A stretch of 64,000 nt of DNA from Corynebacterium aurimucosum (GCF_030408555.1 NZ_CP047048.1:2046001-2110000); one strand, 5' to 3'. Shown: positions 45,653 to 54,991, numbered from the stretch's first letter. Made by a program: numbers and translations. Notes: a model not told the origin generated them from the sequence alone.

Positions 45653-46690
45653 ATGGGGGATATCGAAACCTACCTCCGCCTACGCAACTCGGGGATTGCG
45701 CTGGTGGAACATATACCTGGCACACCCGATGAGCTCCGCGCGCTCGGCGCGGATGCCGCCGATGCCACCGAACTTGCCGGCCTACACCAGGTCTACTTCG
45801 GCCCCACCCGCTTTAGCGGCAAACAACGCAAAGCCCGCCACGCAGCACTCGCCCAGAAACACAGCCTCGGCACCCTCACACTGATTGAAACCTACACCGC
45901 ACGCGTGAAAAAGACCCTGGATGCCTGGAACCTCCGCGCAAAACTCGCCGCCACACCCGCACACCGCATCCCACATGTTGCCGCCGCACGGCTTAAAGAA
46001 CTGCGTGCTAAAAGAACCGCCAAACCAGGCGTGCGCATCACCTACAGATCCGAAGGCCCCAACACGCTCTCCATTACCGACGATGCCACCACGATTGCCA
46101 ACATGCGCGCAATCTTAGAATCCACCAACACCACCGACCTCCTTCAAGCCGCCAATGACGTCTTCTTCAAAGAAGGCACTGGATCCACACCCGCGGTGCG
46201 CACCCAAGTCATCGTCACATTAAATGAGTTGGACCAGATCATCAGCGGCGAGGGTGATGAAATAGAGCTCAACCTGACTAACGGCGCGCGCATGACCGGG
46301 GCAGAATTCTTAACCCACACGTTTGCCGAAATAGGCTACGCCACCATCGTCCACCCTCTTGACGGGCCCATCAACACCTGGCGACTATCGCGCGGAGCAA
46401 ACCTCAACCAACGCCTTAGCCTGCACGCGGAATTCCACACCTGCTCAAGACCAGGCTGCAACAAACCAGCCGATTACTGCCAAGTCCACCACCTCATCCC
46501 CTGGCAAGCAGGTGGCTTTACCAACATCAAGAACCTGACCTTCCTGTGTGCCTACCACAACGGTATTAACGACGATGACCCTTCAAGGCCTACCGGGCGT
46601 GGCTACATGTACCGGCTGAATACCGGAGTGTCCTTCATCCCACCCTGGGGTGCACCGATAACCGCAATGCCGGAATACCAAGAAGGGACC
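45653..46690 (+). pseudogene. HNH endonuclease gene, 5' part, interrupted by an IS element
   Basis: This actinobacterial HNH-type (13E12/DUF222-like) protein has an N-terminal helical region and the HNH motif CSRPGCNKPADYCQVHHLIP with WQAGGFTNIKNLTFLCAYHN near residue 285. The likely start is the ATG at 45653 (MGDIETYLRLR), although the frame is open from 45575. After EGT the sequence enters the IS at 46691, where a TGA in its end stops translation. The missing C-terminal tail lies beyond the IS at 47987-48175. The truncated product keeps the whole HNH motif. Confidence 0.85.
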
Positions 46691-46757
46691 TGACCCCTGT
46701 TAGGTAGACACCTGATATCCAGCCCTGTTGGGTTGGGAAGAAAGGTAATCTACCACC

Positions 46758-47061
46758 ATGCCTAGGTACTCCGAACAGTTCAAACGTGATGCTGTGGCCC
46801 TCTACGAAAACAATGAGGACCTCTCACTTCACGCGGCTTCAGCAGAGCTAGGAATCAATCGTTCCTCACTTTATTCCTGGCTTAAGCAGTACGGCACCGG
46901 CAAGCGTGTCCGCACAAAAAGCATGCGCGACAAGGCACAGGCGACGACTGATTCTGAGCGGATCCGCCAGTGAGACAAAAGAAGTCTCTAAGCTTCGTGA
47001 AGAACGCGACATCCTGCGTAAGGCCGCGAAGTATTTTGCTTAAAGAGACACGCTGGTAATC
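46758..47061 (+). pseudogene. IS3 orfA, broken by two apparent single-base insertions
   Basis: The intact HTH part is 46758-46973 (MPRYSEQFKRDAVALYENNE and INRSSLYSWLKQYGTGKR), stopping at TGA. The next frame continues with the expected coiled-coil segment (SKLREERDILRKAAKYFA, to 47040), and the third frame then gives KETRW and a stop. Each step is a +1 shift. The end frame is one step from orfB, as expected for IS3 programmed frameshifting. This copy probably cannot make a full OrfA. Confidence 0.7.
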
Positions 47062-47109
47062 CGCTTCCAGTTTGTCTATGACCATCGAACCGAGTACTCG
47101 GTCAAGCGG

Positions 47110-47952
47110 ATGTGCCACGTGTTAAAGCTCAATCGCTCCTCGTTCTACAAATGGGTCAACACCCGCGAAAAACGCAGGTTAAAGATGTGTTCGGATGCTC
47201 TTATTGGTGCACGAATCAAGAGCATCTTCGATGATGAGCACGGGCTTTATGGTGCTAAACGCATCGCTGCAAGCCTTAAAGCCGATACGGACTTTCCTCC
47301 GATCAATCACAAGAAGGTCGCACGCATTATGAAATCCATGGGGCTAAAAGGCTTTACTAAACAACGTCGATGTGTCACTACCAGGCGCAAGCCTGGTCAT
47401 CGAGTCATGCCAGATTTAGTAGGCCGCAAATTCACCGCTGATAAGCCGAACCAGGTGTATGTAGGCGATATCACCTACCTGCCGTGTAAGGGAGGCAAGA
47501 ACATGTACCTTGCCACAGTCATCGACGTCTACTCGCGCAAACTTGTCGGTCATGCGCTCGCCGATCACATGCGGGTATCGCTGGTTATCGAAGCTTTGTC
47601 CCATGCCAGCAAGGTTCGCGGAAGCCTTAAAGGGGTAATTTTCCATTCTGATCATGGCAGTGTGTACACCTCACAGGCTTTTCAAGACCACTGCACCCAA
47701 CTTGGTGTTCGCCAATCCATGGGAGCAGTGGGAACGAGTGCCGATAATGCCCTGGCAGAATCGTTTAACGCCACTTTAAAGCGTGAAGTTCTGCGAGATA
47801 GGAAAGTTTTTGACAATCCCATCATCTGCCGCCAAGAAGTCTTCCGATGGTGCATGCGCTACAACACGCGCAGACGGCACTCCTGGTGCAACCTTCTAGC
47901 CCCCGATGACTTCGAAGCACTCACATCAGCTACACTGACCCAAGCAGCATAG
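47110..47952 (+). CDS. IS3 orfB, DDE transposase
   Basis: This rve-type integrase catalytic domain shows the N-terminal KRIAASLKAD and RKFTADKPNQVYVGDITYLP with the first Asp, FHSDHGSVYTS with the second Asp, and NALAESFNATLKREV with the Glu. In related elements the product starts further upstream by frameshift; here the frame is open from 47044 without an early start codon, so the in-frame ATG at 47110 is given. The catalytic residues look intact. Confidence 0.88.
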   Translation: MCHVLKLNRSSFYKWVNTREKRRLKMCSDALIGARIKSIFDDEHGLYGAKRIAASLKADTDFPPINHKKVARIMKSMGLKGFTKQRRCVTTRRKPGHRVMPDLVGRKFTADKPNQVYVGDITYLPCKGGKNMYLATVIDVYSRKLVGHALADHMRVSLVIEALSHASKVRGSLKGVIFHSDHGSVYTSQAFQDHCTQLGVRQSMGAVGTSADNALAESFNATLKREVLRDRKVFDNPIICRQEVFRWCMRYNTRRRHSWCNLLAPDDFEALTSATLTQAA

Positions 47953-47986
47953 CTAACCCCCGACGTGTCTACTTTCCGGGGGTCAG

Positions 47987-48175
47987 GCCCAAGCACTAGC
48001 CAGACTCAACACCGAAAAAGCAGCCGCAAAGGCACAGGCCACAGCCCCTGCCCAAGGATCACCGGAGCAAACCGGAAGACAGAGCCACCCAGCGCCAGAC
48101 CGGCAGGCACCGGCACAACCTCCCGGAACACAAACACCAGAACAGCCACCAGACCCACCACCCGACAGCAGCTAA
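47987..48175 (+). pseudogene. HNH endonuclease gene, 3' part beyond the IS
   Basis: The frame from 47987 reads AQALARLNTEKAAAKAQATA and then a Pro/Gln-rich tail ending PPPDSS and TAA at 48173. Such low-complexity tails are usual at the C terminus of these HNH proteins. It continues the frame of the 5' part if the IS is removed. No start codon or ribosome site is present. Confidence 0.75.
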
Positions 48176-48747
48176 CCCCAGCCACCACACACAGCAACAA
48201 CTGAAAGGAAACGGCTTACCACCAGCACCAATACCGCCACCCGCCAACCGAGGGAAGGTTCGCGGGCACATCGGCGATCCTTCAAGACAACACCACCCAC
48301 AAAACACAACAAGGCACGCAGGAAAATCGGCGAGCTTTACGCCAGCGCTACCCATCATCCAAAGCCAGACTGACGGGCAATCCGGCGACCCCAAGTCCGG
48401 CTTCACGTGCTACCGGAAGCAGCAAGAGCAACGGGGATTCTTAAGCCCTTAAAGGAGAAACCCGCCACCCAGATGCAACGGCAGTGACAGTAAGGCCGGG
48501 TTTAAGCCCTTAAAGGATGAGACGCGCCAACCAAAGCCAGACTGACGGGACCTCGGCGATCCCAGGGACAGCGCACCCGAAGACTGGAAGATGGTTGACG
48601 GAGATCTCGATGAACACCAGTTGCCTCCCGCCCACTGGCCCCATGCTGTAGGTGCACCCACAGCCCGTTAAGGGACAAGACGCACTGTCCCGCTTGTTAT
48701 CGTGTTTGTACCTGCAGGAAAGACTCTTACCCAGGAAAGGGCTATTC
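48176..48747. repeat. 570-bp gene-free region with degenerate direct repeats
   Basis: No coding frame was accepted here. CCAAAGCCAGACTGACGGG occurs at 48359-48377 and 48531-48549, each followed by a similar C-rich stretch. TTAAGCCCTTAAAGGA occurs near 48441 and 48502, containing the small inverted repeat TTAAG-CC-CTTAA. These may be the remains of a duplicated intergenic element. Confidence 0.5.
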
Positions 48748-48957
48748 GTGACCAACCCAGTAAGTTCGTGGAAGATTGTCACCACTATTGCAGTAGTGGG
48801 CGGTTTCCTCCTGCTCATCCTGTACGTGGGTCTGAGCCGCTATTACAACGCCCAAGAGCTCGACATGCTTGTGGAAGGTGCCAACGCCAACGGCCAGAGC
48901 TACTCGGTGACAATCCACAACCAGCTCACCGGCAGCTACTCATTCAACGCCGAGTAA
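48748..48957 (+). CDS. Small single-pass membrane protein (69 aa)
   Basis: The GTG at 48748 has AGGAAAGG 7 bp upstream, a strong ribosome site. The protein begins MTNPVSSWKIVTTIAVVGG, has one membrane helix (about 9-30) and an outside domain of about 38 residues ending SYSFNAE. The family is unknown. The clear translation signal and the hydrophobic pattern support it as a real gene. The 210 bp after it, to the end of lepA, show nothing I can name. Confidence 0.65.
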   Translation: MTNPVSSWKIVTTIAVVGGFLLLILYVGLSRYYNAQELDMLVEGANANGQSYSVTIHNQLTGSYSFNAE

Positions 48958-49169
48958 CCCAGCCGGAGCACCAAACTAGGTAATACGCAGAGCTAGATCA
49001 TGCAAGCTCATGCGGACCAATCCAGCCCTCGACGTGGGTGAGCCGGAGCGGGGGTGAACTTCCGCCAGCGCGTGGGCGTGGGGCCTGCGCCGTCAGTGCA
49101 ACCAGTGCCGGCCGTGACCACGCTGATGGATTTTGCAGGCCCGATGCCATGCTATGGGCGACGGCTTTC

Positions 49170-51017
49170 TTATTCAGCGTCCGTGGACAGCGCCGCGACG
49201 AAGGCCTCCTGCGGCACGGACACGGAGCCGATGGACTTCATGCGCTTCTTACCGGCCTTCTGCTTCTCCAGCAGCTTGCGCTTACGCGAAATATCGCCGC
49301 CGTAACACTTGGCCAGCACGTCCTTGCGCATGGCGCGAATGTTTTCACGCGCGATGATCTTCGAACCGATGGCCGCCTGGACGGGCACCTCGAACTGCTG
49401 ACGTGGGATGAGCTCCTTGAGCTTCTTCGTCATCTTATTGCCGTACCACTGCGCGGAATCGCGGTGCACGATGGCGGAGAAGGCATCCACCGGATCGCCG
49501 TTGAGCAGAATATCCACCTTCACCAGGTCTGCCAGCTGCTCACCGGCCTCCTCGTAGTTGAGGGAGGCGTAGCCCTTGGTGCGGGACTTCAGCATGTCGA
49601 AGAAGTCGAAGATGATTTCACCCAGCGGCATGGTGTAGCGCAGCTCCACGCGGTCCTCAGACAAGTAGTCCATGCCACCCATCTGGCCGCGCTTGGACTG
49701 GCACAGCTCCATCGTCGAGCCGACGAATTCCTCCGGCACGATGATGGTCATCTTCACAATCGGCTCGTGGACCTCACGAAGCTTGCCACCGGGCCAGTCC
49801 GACGGATTGTGCACCATGGACTCTTCGCCGTCCTCCGCCACCACGCGGTAGGTCACCGAAGGTGCTGTGGAAATCAGGTCCAAGCCGAACTCGCGCTCCA
49901 GACGGTCGCGCGTGATTTCCATATGCAGCAGACCCAAGAAGCCACAGCGGAAGCCAAAGCCTAGGGCGACGGAGGTCTCGGGCTCGAAGGTGAGGGAGGC
50001 GTCGTTAAGCTGCAGTTTCTCCAGCGCATCACGCAGGTCCGGGAAGTCTGCCTGGGAGATGGGGAACAGGCCGGAGTAGACCATAGGGTTCGGGTCGGCA
50101 TAGCCCTTGAGCGGCTCGCTCGCGCCATTCGACGCCCACGTAATCGTGTCACCCACCTTGGTCTCACGCACGTTCTTCACGCCAGTAATCAGGTAGCCCA
50201 CCTCACCCGGGCCCAGCCCCTTACACTTCTGCATGGTCGGGCTGACAATGCCCACCTCCAGCAGCTCATGGTTGGTACCCGTGGCCATCATGGTGACCTT
50301 CTGGCGCGGGGTCAGCTTGCCGTCCATCATGCGGATATAGGTCACCACGCCACGGTAGGTGTCGTAAACGGAGTCGAAGACCATCGCGCGGGCCGGGGCA
50401 TCCTCGCCGAACTCGGACGTCGGTGCCGGGATAAGCTCCGCCACCTTATCCAGCAGCTCCGGCACGCCCTCGCCGGTCTTGCCGGAAACGCGCAACACCT
50501 CTTCCGGCTCACAGCCGATGATGTGGGCAATCTCCAGGGCGTACTTCTCCGGATCGGCTGCCGGCAGGTCAATCTTGTTGAGGACCGGGATGATCTCCAG
50601 GTCATTTTCCATGGCCAGGTAGAGGTTGGCCAGGGTTTGGGCTTCGATGCCTTGGGCGGCGTCGACAAGCAGGATGGCGCCCTCACAGGCTTCGAGCGCG
50701 CGGGAGACCTCGTAGGTAAAGTCCACGTGGCCGGGAGTGTCGATCATCTGCATGACGATCTCCTCCCCCTTCATGGCACCAGATTGAGGAATCCAGGGCA
50801 GGCGCACGTTCTGCGCCTTAATGGTGATGCCGCGCTCACGCTCGATATCCATGTTGTCGAGGTATTGGTCGCGCATGTCGCGCTCCTCCACCACCTGCGA
50901 CAACTGCAGGATGCGATCAGCCAGCGTCGACTTGCCGTGGTCGATGTGGGCGATAATGCAAAAGTTTCGGATCTTGGACGGATCCGTAAACGTAGTGGCC
51001 GCGAAGTTTGTAGACAT
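49170..51017 (-). CDS. lepA: Elongation factor 4 (LepA)
   Basis: This translational GTPase acts on stalled or mis-translocated ribosomes. The 615 residues show [16 protein letters not shown] (G1), DTPGHVD (G3) and NKIDLP (G4), then the LepA-specific C-terminal domain ([38 protein letters not shown]). The ATG at 51017 is supported by family length; the open frame runs on to 51548 but is antisense to the PemK-like gene. The -10 at 51024-51029 predicts a leaderless mRNA. Confidence 0.96.
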   Translation of the reverse strand: MSTNFAATTFTDPSKIRNFCIIAHIDHGKSTLADRILQLSQVVEERDMRDQYLDNMDIERERGITIKAQNVRLPWIPQSGAMKGEEIVMQMIDTPGHVDFTYEVSRALEACEGAILLVDAAQGIEAQTLANLYLAMENDLEIIPVLNKIDLPAADPEKYALEIAHIIGCEPEEVLRVSGKTGEGVPELLDKVAELIPAPTSEFGEDAPARAMVFDSVYDTYRGVVTYIRMMDGKLTPRQKVTMMATGTNHELLEVGIVSPTMQKCKGLGPGEVGYLITGVKNVRETKVGDTITWASNGASEPLKGYADPNPMVYSGLFPISQADFPDLRDALEKLQLNDASLTFEPETSVALGFGFRCGFLGLLHMEITRDRLEREFGLDLISTAPSVTYRVVAEDGEESMVHNPSDWPGGKLREVHEPIVKMTIIVPEEFVGSTMELCQSKRGQMGGMDYLSEDRVELRYTMPLGEIIFDFFDMLKSRTKGYASLNYEEAGEQLADLVKVDILLNGDPVDAFSAIVHRDSAQWYGNKMTKKLKELIPRQQFEVPVQAAIGSKIIARENIRAMRKDVLAKCYGGDISRKRKLLEKQKAGKKRMKSIGSVSVPQEAFVAALSTDAE

Positions 51018-51022
51018 GCGTT

Positions 51023-51029
51023 TAGAATA
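51023..51029. promoter_or_regulatory. Overlapping divergent -10 boxes for lepA and the PemK-like gene
   Basis: On the plus strand TAGAAT (51023-51028) lies 7 bp before the ATG at 51036. On the minus strand TATTCT (51029-51024) lies 6 bp before the lepA ATG at 51017. The two hexamers share five base pairs. The 18-bp gap between the start codons leaves no room for ribosome sites, so both messages should be leaderless. Confidence 0.65.
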
Positions 51030-51035
51030 GACGAC

Positions 51036-51557
51036 ATGTCTAGGTTGGCCCGCATTCTCGGCATCGGAGGCCCCGAGCCTGTCGACGCCGGCCTCGAGCG
51101 CATCACCGAACGCTTGGGGTTGAACCAGAACGATTCCGTGACGGAACCCCGCAAGGCGGCCGATATTCGCGTCGAGTCTGCCGACGCCCACCCGCGCAGC
51201 GTCTTCTTCACCCCCGACATGGATGGGCAGGCTGACTCCGGGGAAGTCGTCTGGGTCTGGGCACCCTCCGATGGCAAGCAATCCCCGCCGCGCGAGCGCG
51301 CCGTGCTGATTGTCTCGCGCACGCGCACCACGGTGCTCGGCCTGCTCATCTCCCCCAACCCTGGCCACGCGAACAAGGAAGAATGGCTCGATATCGGCAC
51401 CGGCGAATGGGATGAATCTGGCCGGCAGTGTTGGATCCGGATGGACCGCGTGCTGGAAATCTCCGAGGAGCAGTGCCGCCGACAGGGCACGCTCTTCCCG
51501 GAGCGACGCTTCGAGCGCATTGCCAACAGGTTGCGCTCCCGTTATCACTGGGCGTGA
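51036..51557 (+). CDS. PemK/MazF-like protein (173 aa)
   Basis: The C-terminal ~110 residues have a MazF/PemK-type small beta barrel ([40 protein letters not shown]). A ~60-residue N-terminal extension is not found in classical MazF. No antitoxin gene is adjacent; the gene is divergent from lepA, as in other corynebacteria, so it is a stable core gene rather than a mobile toxin-antitoxin pair. Toxin activity is not implied. The start codon is 18 bp from that of lepA and looks leaderless. Confidence 0.8.
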   Translation: MSRLARILGIGGPEPVDAGLERITERLGLNQNDSVTEPRKAADIRVESADAHPRSVFFTPDMDGQADSGEVVWVWAPSDGKQSPPRERAVLIVSRTRTTVLGLLISPNPGHANKEEWLDIGTGEWDESGRQCWIRMDRVLEISEEQCRRQGTLFPERRFERIANRLRSRYHWA

Positions 51558-51675
51558 TTTGGGAATTCAGGCCGAGCCCTGCTAATTTTTTTGGGATGCC
51601 GGGGCACGCTGGCGGTCAGGACCTTGGGTCCGCCTTCCTCGGTAAAGAATTCCTACGACTCTAAGAGGTATATCG

Positions 51676-51939
51676 ATGGCAAACATCAAGTCCAAGCAGA
51701 AGCGCATCCTGACCAACGAGAAGTCTCGTCAGCGCAACAAGTCCGTACGCTCCGCCGTGCGTACCGAGATCCGCAAGTTCCGCGAGGCCGTCGCCGCTGG
51801 CGACAAGGCTGCAGCTGAGAAGCAGTTGCGCGTTGCTTCCCGCGCACTGGACAAGTCCGTGTCCAAGGGCGTCTTCCACCGCAACACCGCGGCTAACAAG
51901 AAGTCCGGTATGGCCAACGCCTTCAACAAGATGGCCTAA
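51676..51939 (+). CDS. rpsT: 30S ribosomal protein S20
   Basis: This small basic ribosomal protein of 87 residues binds 16S rRNA. It begins [20 protein letters not shown] and continues with the typical helical hairpin. AAGAGG lies before the ATG. In the leader (51558-51675) a stem around TCAGGACC-TTG-GGTCCGCC may be part of autoregulation, as described for S20 in other bacteria. It is followed without a gap by the DNA methyltransferase gene. Confidence 0.97.
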   Translation: MANIKSKQKRILTNEKSRQRNKSVRSAVRTEIRKFREAVAAGDKAAAEKQLRVASRALDKSVSKGVFHRNTAANKKSGMANAFNKMA

Positions 51940-52749
51940 ATGAAACCGCTCCTGAAGTGGGTGGGGGGAAAGCGCCAACTGCTACCCATTATCCACTCCA
52001 TGCTGCCCGAGAGCTTCGACACTTATGTCGAGCCTTTCTTGGGCGGCGGAGCGGTTCTTTTTTCTTTGGCGCCCGAACGCGCCCGGGTCAATGACCTGAA
52101 CACCGAGCTCATCACCGTCTACGAGGTGGTCCGCGATGACGTGGACGAGCTCATTGCCCTTTTAAAGGGCTATCCGAATGATTCGGATTTCTTCTACGAG
52201 ATGCGCGCCCGCGACCGAGAGCCGGGGTTTGCGCACTTGAGTCCCGTGGAGCGGGCTGCACGCACGATCTATTTGAATAAGACCTGCTACAACGGTCTTT
52301 ATCGGGTGAATAACTCGGGCCAGTTCAACGCCCCGTTTGGCCGCTATGCCAACCCGAAGATCTGTGATGAGCCGAATCTGCGCGCGGTTTCGGAGTACCT
52401 GTCCTCCCACGACGTGACGTTCTATAACGGCGATTATGCCGCGGTGGAGGCCAACGAGGGGGATTTTGTTTACTTCGACCCGCCTTACGATCCGGTCAAC
52501 CCCACGAGCAATTTCACCGGCTATCAGTCGGGTGGCTTCGGCCGCGCGGACCAGATTCGGCTGAAGGAAACCTGCGATGCCCTTAATGCGCGCGGGGTGA
52601 AGTTCCTGCTGTCGAATTCGGCGACGGACTTCATCAAGGAGCTTTACGCGGACTATCGCATCGAGATCGTGGGGGCTACGCGCGCGGTGAATTCCGTGGC
52701 GTCGAAGCGCGGCAAGGTCGATGAGGTGCTCGTGCGAAATTATGCTTAA
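51940..52749 (+). CDS. DNA adenine methyltransferase, D12 (Dam) class
   Basis: This alpha-class N6-adenine methyltransferase of 269 residues has the order KWVGGKRQLLP (motif X), VEPFLGGGAVLF (motif I, SAM binding) and FVYFDPPYDPV (motif IV, catalytic DPPY) near residue 180. The ATG directly follows the rpsT stop (TAAATG), so it is read through from rpsT. The next gene is a probable restriction endonuclease overlapping by 8 bp. The recognition site is unknown; GATC is the family default but is frequent in this window. Confidence 0.92.
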   Translation: MKPLLKWVGGKRQLLPIIHSMLPESFDTYVEPFLGGGAVLFSLAPERARVNDLNTELITVYEVVRDDVDELIALLKGYPNDSDFFYEMRARDREPGFAHLSPVERAARTIYLNKTCYNGLYRVNNSGQFNAPFGRYANPKICDEPNLRAVSEYLSSHDVTFYNGDYAAVEANEGDFVYFDPPYDPVNPTSNFTGYQSGGFGRADQIRLKETCDALNARGVKFLLSNSATDFIKELYADYRIEIVGATRAVNSVASKRGKVDEVLVRNYA

Positions 52750-53917
52750 CGACGCCGCCTGGGACCGTGTCTATCCCCACCTCGCCGCCGACATCGCGGC
52801 TCAGGGCTATGCGGTGTTGCCTGCCGCGAAGCTCAAGGAGCTCTCCGGCCGCGAGCCGCGGTTGATGGCCAAGCATGACTATTCAGCGGCGCGCCCCGAG
52901 GTCTTTCGCCAGCACGGGTTGTCCATGCTGCCGATTCGCCGCGATGCCTACCTGATTGGCTGCTTTGACCTGTACCAGCCTTTCCCGGAGCAGGCTGGGC
53001 CGTTGAAGTCGATGCCGGTTCCGGGGCACATCCAGTCCATCGATTTTGAGAATCTGACCTCGGAAGCCGCAGCACTAACTGCTGCGAGTTTGAGTGGCAT
53101 GCTTGATGATTTCCTGGGCAGTGAGCTGGTTCCTACGGTCAGCGGGCGCATGTCGACGCTCACGCTGCCCATGTGCATCGGCGGGCGCGACGTGGTGGTG
53201 GACCGCGCGCAGATGGAGATCGACGCCGGCTTCGAATCCGCCGAGCACCTCGTGCTCGTGGAGGCGAAGAACCGCCTCTCCCCCGACTTCAACATCCGCC
53301 AGCTCTACTTTCCTTTCCGGCGCTTCTCGCTGGCTCTGGACAAAGAGGTGGTGCCGGTGTACCTGGTCTATTCCAATGGCATCTTTCACTTCTACCGCTA
53401 CGCGTTTAGGCAGCCGGAGGACTTCCGCAGCATCGAGCTGGTGAGCGCGGCGCGCTACATTTTGGGCGAGTCCGGCGTGACTGATGTGACCGTGCGCGCG
53501 GTCCTGGAGCGCACTCACGTCATGAACACCTCCGTTCCCTTCCCGCAGGCGGATTCCTTCGCCCGAGTCATCAGTCTGCTGGAGAACCCGGTGGATAAGG
53601 CTGATATGCCCGAGGAGTTCGGTTTTACCCCGCGCCAGGCGGACTATTACACCAACGCCGCCCGCTACTTGGGTCTAACCGAGCTCAGCGGCACGCGCGA
53701 CGAGCGCAACCTCGCCCTCGTTGAAGCGCTGGCCTCGCGGCCGGTGTTCCGGGAGATGGTGCGGCACGTCGTGGATACCCGCCGAGCGGTGAATAAAGAA
53801 GAGGCAATGGTCTTCATGCGCGCGGCCAGCCTGGGCCTGGGTGAAACGACCCTGCGCCGCCGCTCCGCCACGGTCGCGGCGTGGTCGCACTGGCTCGCGG
53901 AGCTGCTTCAGGCTTAG
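52742..53917 (+). CDS. Probable type II restriction endonuclease
   Basis: This protein of 391 residues follows the methyltransferase with an 8-bp overlap. A PD-(D/E)XK-like core is visible: EIDAGF at about 159-164 and VLVEAKN at 171-177, with E174 and K176. The last ~100 residues look like a helical/winged-helix domain (FTPRQADYYTNAARYLGL). Position and nuclease motif support restriction function, but I do not recognise the exact family. The pair separates rpsT from the lysE-type gene, so it is an insertion. Confidence 0.75.
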   Translation: MLNDAAWDRVYPHLAADIAAQGYAVLPAAKLKELSGREPRLMAKHDYSAARPEVFRQHGLSMLPIRRDAYLIGCFDLYQPFPEQAGPLKSMPVPGHIQSIDFENLTSEAAALTAASLSGMLDDFLGSELVPTVSGRMSTLTLPMCIGGRDVVVDRAQMEIDAGFESAEHLVLVEAKNRLSPDFNIRQLYFPFRRFSLALDKEVVPVYLVYSNGIFHFYRYAFRQPEDFRSIELVSAARYILGESGVTDVTVRAVLERTHVMNTSVPFPQADSFARVISLLENPVDKADMPEEFGFTPRQADYYTNAARYLGLTELSGTRDERNLALVEALASRPVFREMVRHVVDTRRAVNKEEAMVFMRAASLGLGETTLRRRSATVAAWSHWLAELLQA

Positions 53918-53984
53918 GCCGCTGGCACAAGCTGCCTGGCCCGCTTAAGCAATGCTCACGCACGCCTAGTCGGAAGGACGGGCA

Positions 53985-54626
53985 CTAAGCCGCCTGGATG
54001 CCGGCCCACACCAGCGCGCAGCCGGCCACCACGAAGAAGGCGCCGGAGCCGATGTCGATCCACGGGCCCGCGGCCAGGAGGCGGCGGCGAATCGCGCGGG
54101 TAGAAATCACCGTCGAGAGGATAACGAAGAGCAGGTAGCTCGACAGCGACAGGCTCAACACCAGTGCCACAGAAATCCACACCGGTGGATGCGGCGGCAG
54201 CAGCGGGGCGACCATGGCGGCGAGGAAGAGCACGATCTTGGGGTTGGACAGGTTGGTGGCCAACCCCGTGCGGAAGACCTTGCCCACCGAGCCCAAGCGG
54301 GCGGCGGCTTCCTCCTCATCCACCGGCGGCTGCTTGCGCAGCTCCAGCCCGGAGCGGATGGAGAGCACGCCCATGAACACCAGGAAGCAGCCACCAATCA
54401 CCTGAATGAGGGAAAGCACCCCTGGGAAGGCGGTGAGCAGCGCAGCGGCGCCGAACACGGTCAGCGTGCACCAGAACAGCACGCCGACCTGGATGCCCGT
54501 CGCCGCCGCAATGGCGTGGCGGCGCGAGCGCGTGGCATAACGCGTGACCAGGACGATGTCGGGGCCGGGTGCCGCCGCACCGACGAGGTTCATCAAGAGG
54601 ATGGCCGCAAACGCGGACCAGCTCAT
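53985..54626 (-). CDS. LysE/RhtB-family amino acid exporter
   Basis: This exporter of 213 residues has five to six membrane helices and the family N-terminal motif NLVGAAAPGPDIVLVTRYA. Family members export lysine, threonine, homoserine and related molecules; the substrate here is unknown. The start overlaps the ankyrin gene stop by 4 bp (ATGA). It is the last gene of a long minus-strand cluster starting with the comEA region. Confidence 0.9.
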   Translation of the reverse strand: MSWSAFAAILLMNLVGAAAPGPDIVLVTRYATRSRRHAIAAATGIQVGVLFWCTLTVFGAAALLTAFPGVLSLIQVIGGCFLVFMGVLSIRSGLELRKQPPVDEEEAAARLGSVGKVFRTGLATNLSNPKIVLFLAAMVAPLLPPHPPVWISVALVLSLSLSSYLLFVILSTVISTRAIRRRLLAAGPWIDIGSGAFFVVAGCALVWAGIQAA

Positions 54627-54991
54627 GACAGGCGCTCGAGGAGGTCCTCGCGGCCGAACATGCGGGCCGAGTCGAGTGCATTAGGCTGGCCGGCGGTGGG
54701 GTCGGCGCCGGCGTCGAGAAGCGCGTCGATCACCGCGTCTTCCTTCTTAAAAATTGCCCCGGCCAAGGGCGACTGGCCGCGATCGTTGAGGAGGTTGACG
54801 TCGGCCCCCGCCGCGGCGAGCTGGCGCACCAGCTCCGCGTGGCCGTGGTAGGCGGCAAGCATGATGAAGGACTGCCCGTCTTGGTTCACCATGTCCACGT
54901 TGACGCCCTGCTTGATGTACTCGAGCAGCGTGGCATCGCCGTTGCGGGCAAAATCGAAAAGCTTGGTGGCAAAGTTCTGGATATCATCCAT
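54623..54991 (-). CDS. Ankyrin-repeat protein (122 aa)
   Basis: Three ankyrin repeats are visible: GDATLLEYIKQGVNVDMVNQ, then FIMLAAYHGHAELVRQLAAA, then the third (SPLAGAIFKKEDAVIDALLDA), ending in DPTAGQPNALDSARMFGRED. No signal or membrane segment is present. It lies 11 bp after holA and overlaps the lysE-type gene. It should be a cytosolic protein-binding adaptor; the partner is unknown. Confidence 0.85.
   Translation of the reverse strand: MDDIQNFATKLFDFARNGDATLLEYIKQGVNVDMVNQDGQSFIMLAAYHGHAELVRQLAAAGADVNLLNDRGQSPLAGAIFKKEDAVIDALLDAGADPTAGQPNALDSARMFGREDLLERLS

Larger units (their letters stand above)
46691..47985 (+). mobile_element. IS3-family insertion sequence (1295 bp)
   Basis: The left end begins TGACCCCTGTTAGGTAGACA, and the right end, read on the minus strand, begins TGACCCCCGGAAAGTAGACA; 17 of the first 21 positions agree. 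The element contains orfA (HTH) and orfB (DDE transposase), a layout and size typical of IS3. No 3-4 bp target duplication is visible, so the insertion may be old or have undergone recombination. It splits an HNH gene. Confidence 0.88.

Noticed and set aside
46685-47995. Target-site duplication of the IS3 element
   Set aside because: Flanks GGGACC and GGCCCA share no 3-4 bp direct repeat under any reasonable choice of ends.
50268-51035. N-terminal extension of the PemK-like gene
   Set aside because: The frame is open across lepA on the other strand, but the ATG at 51036 with its -10 box fits the family length.
51036-51557. Toxin-antitoxin locus
   Set aside because: No antitoxin gene lies beside the PemK-like gene; its neighbours are lepA and rpsT.
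51940-52749. GATC as the methyltransferase target because of avoidance
   Set aside because: GATC occurs many times in the window, so no avoidance supports this choice; specificity is left open.
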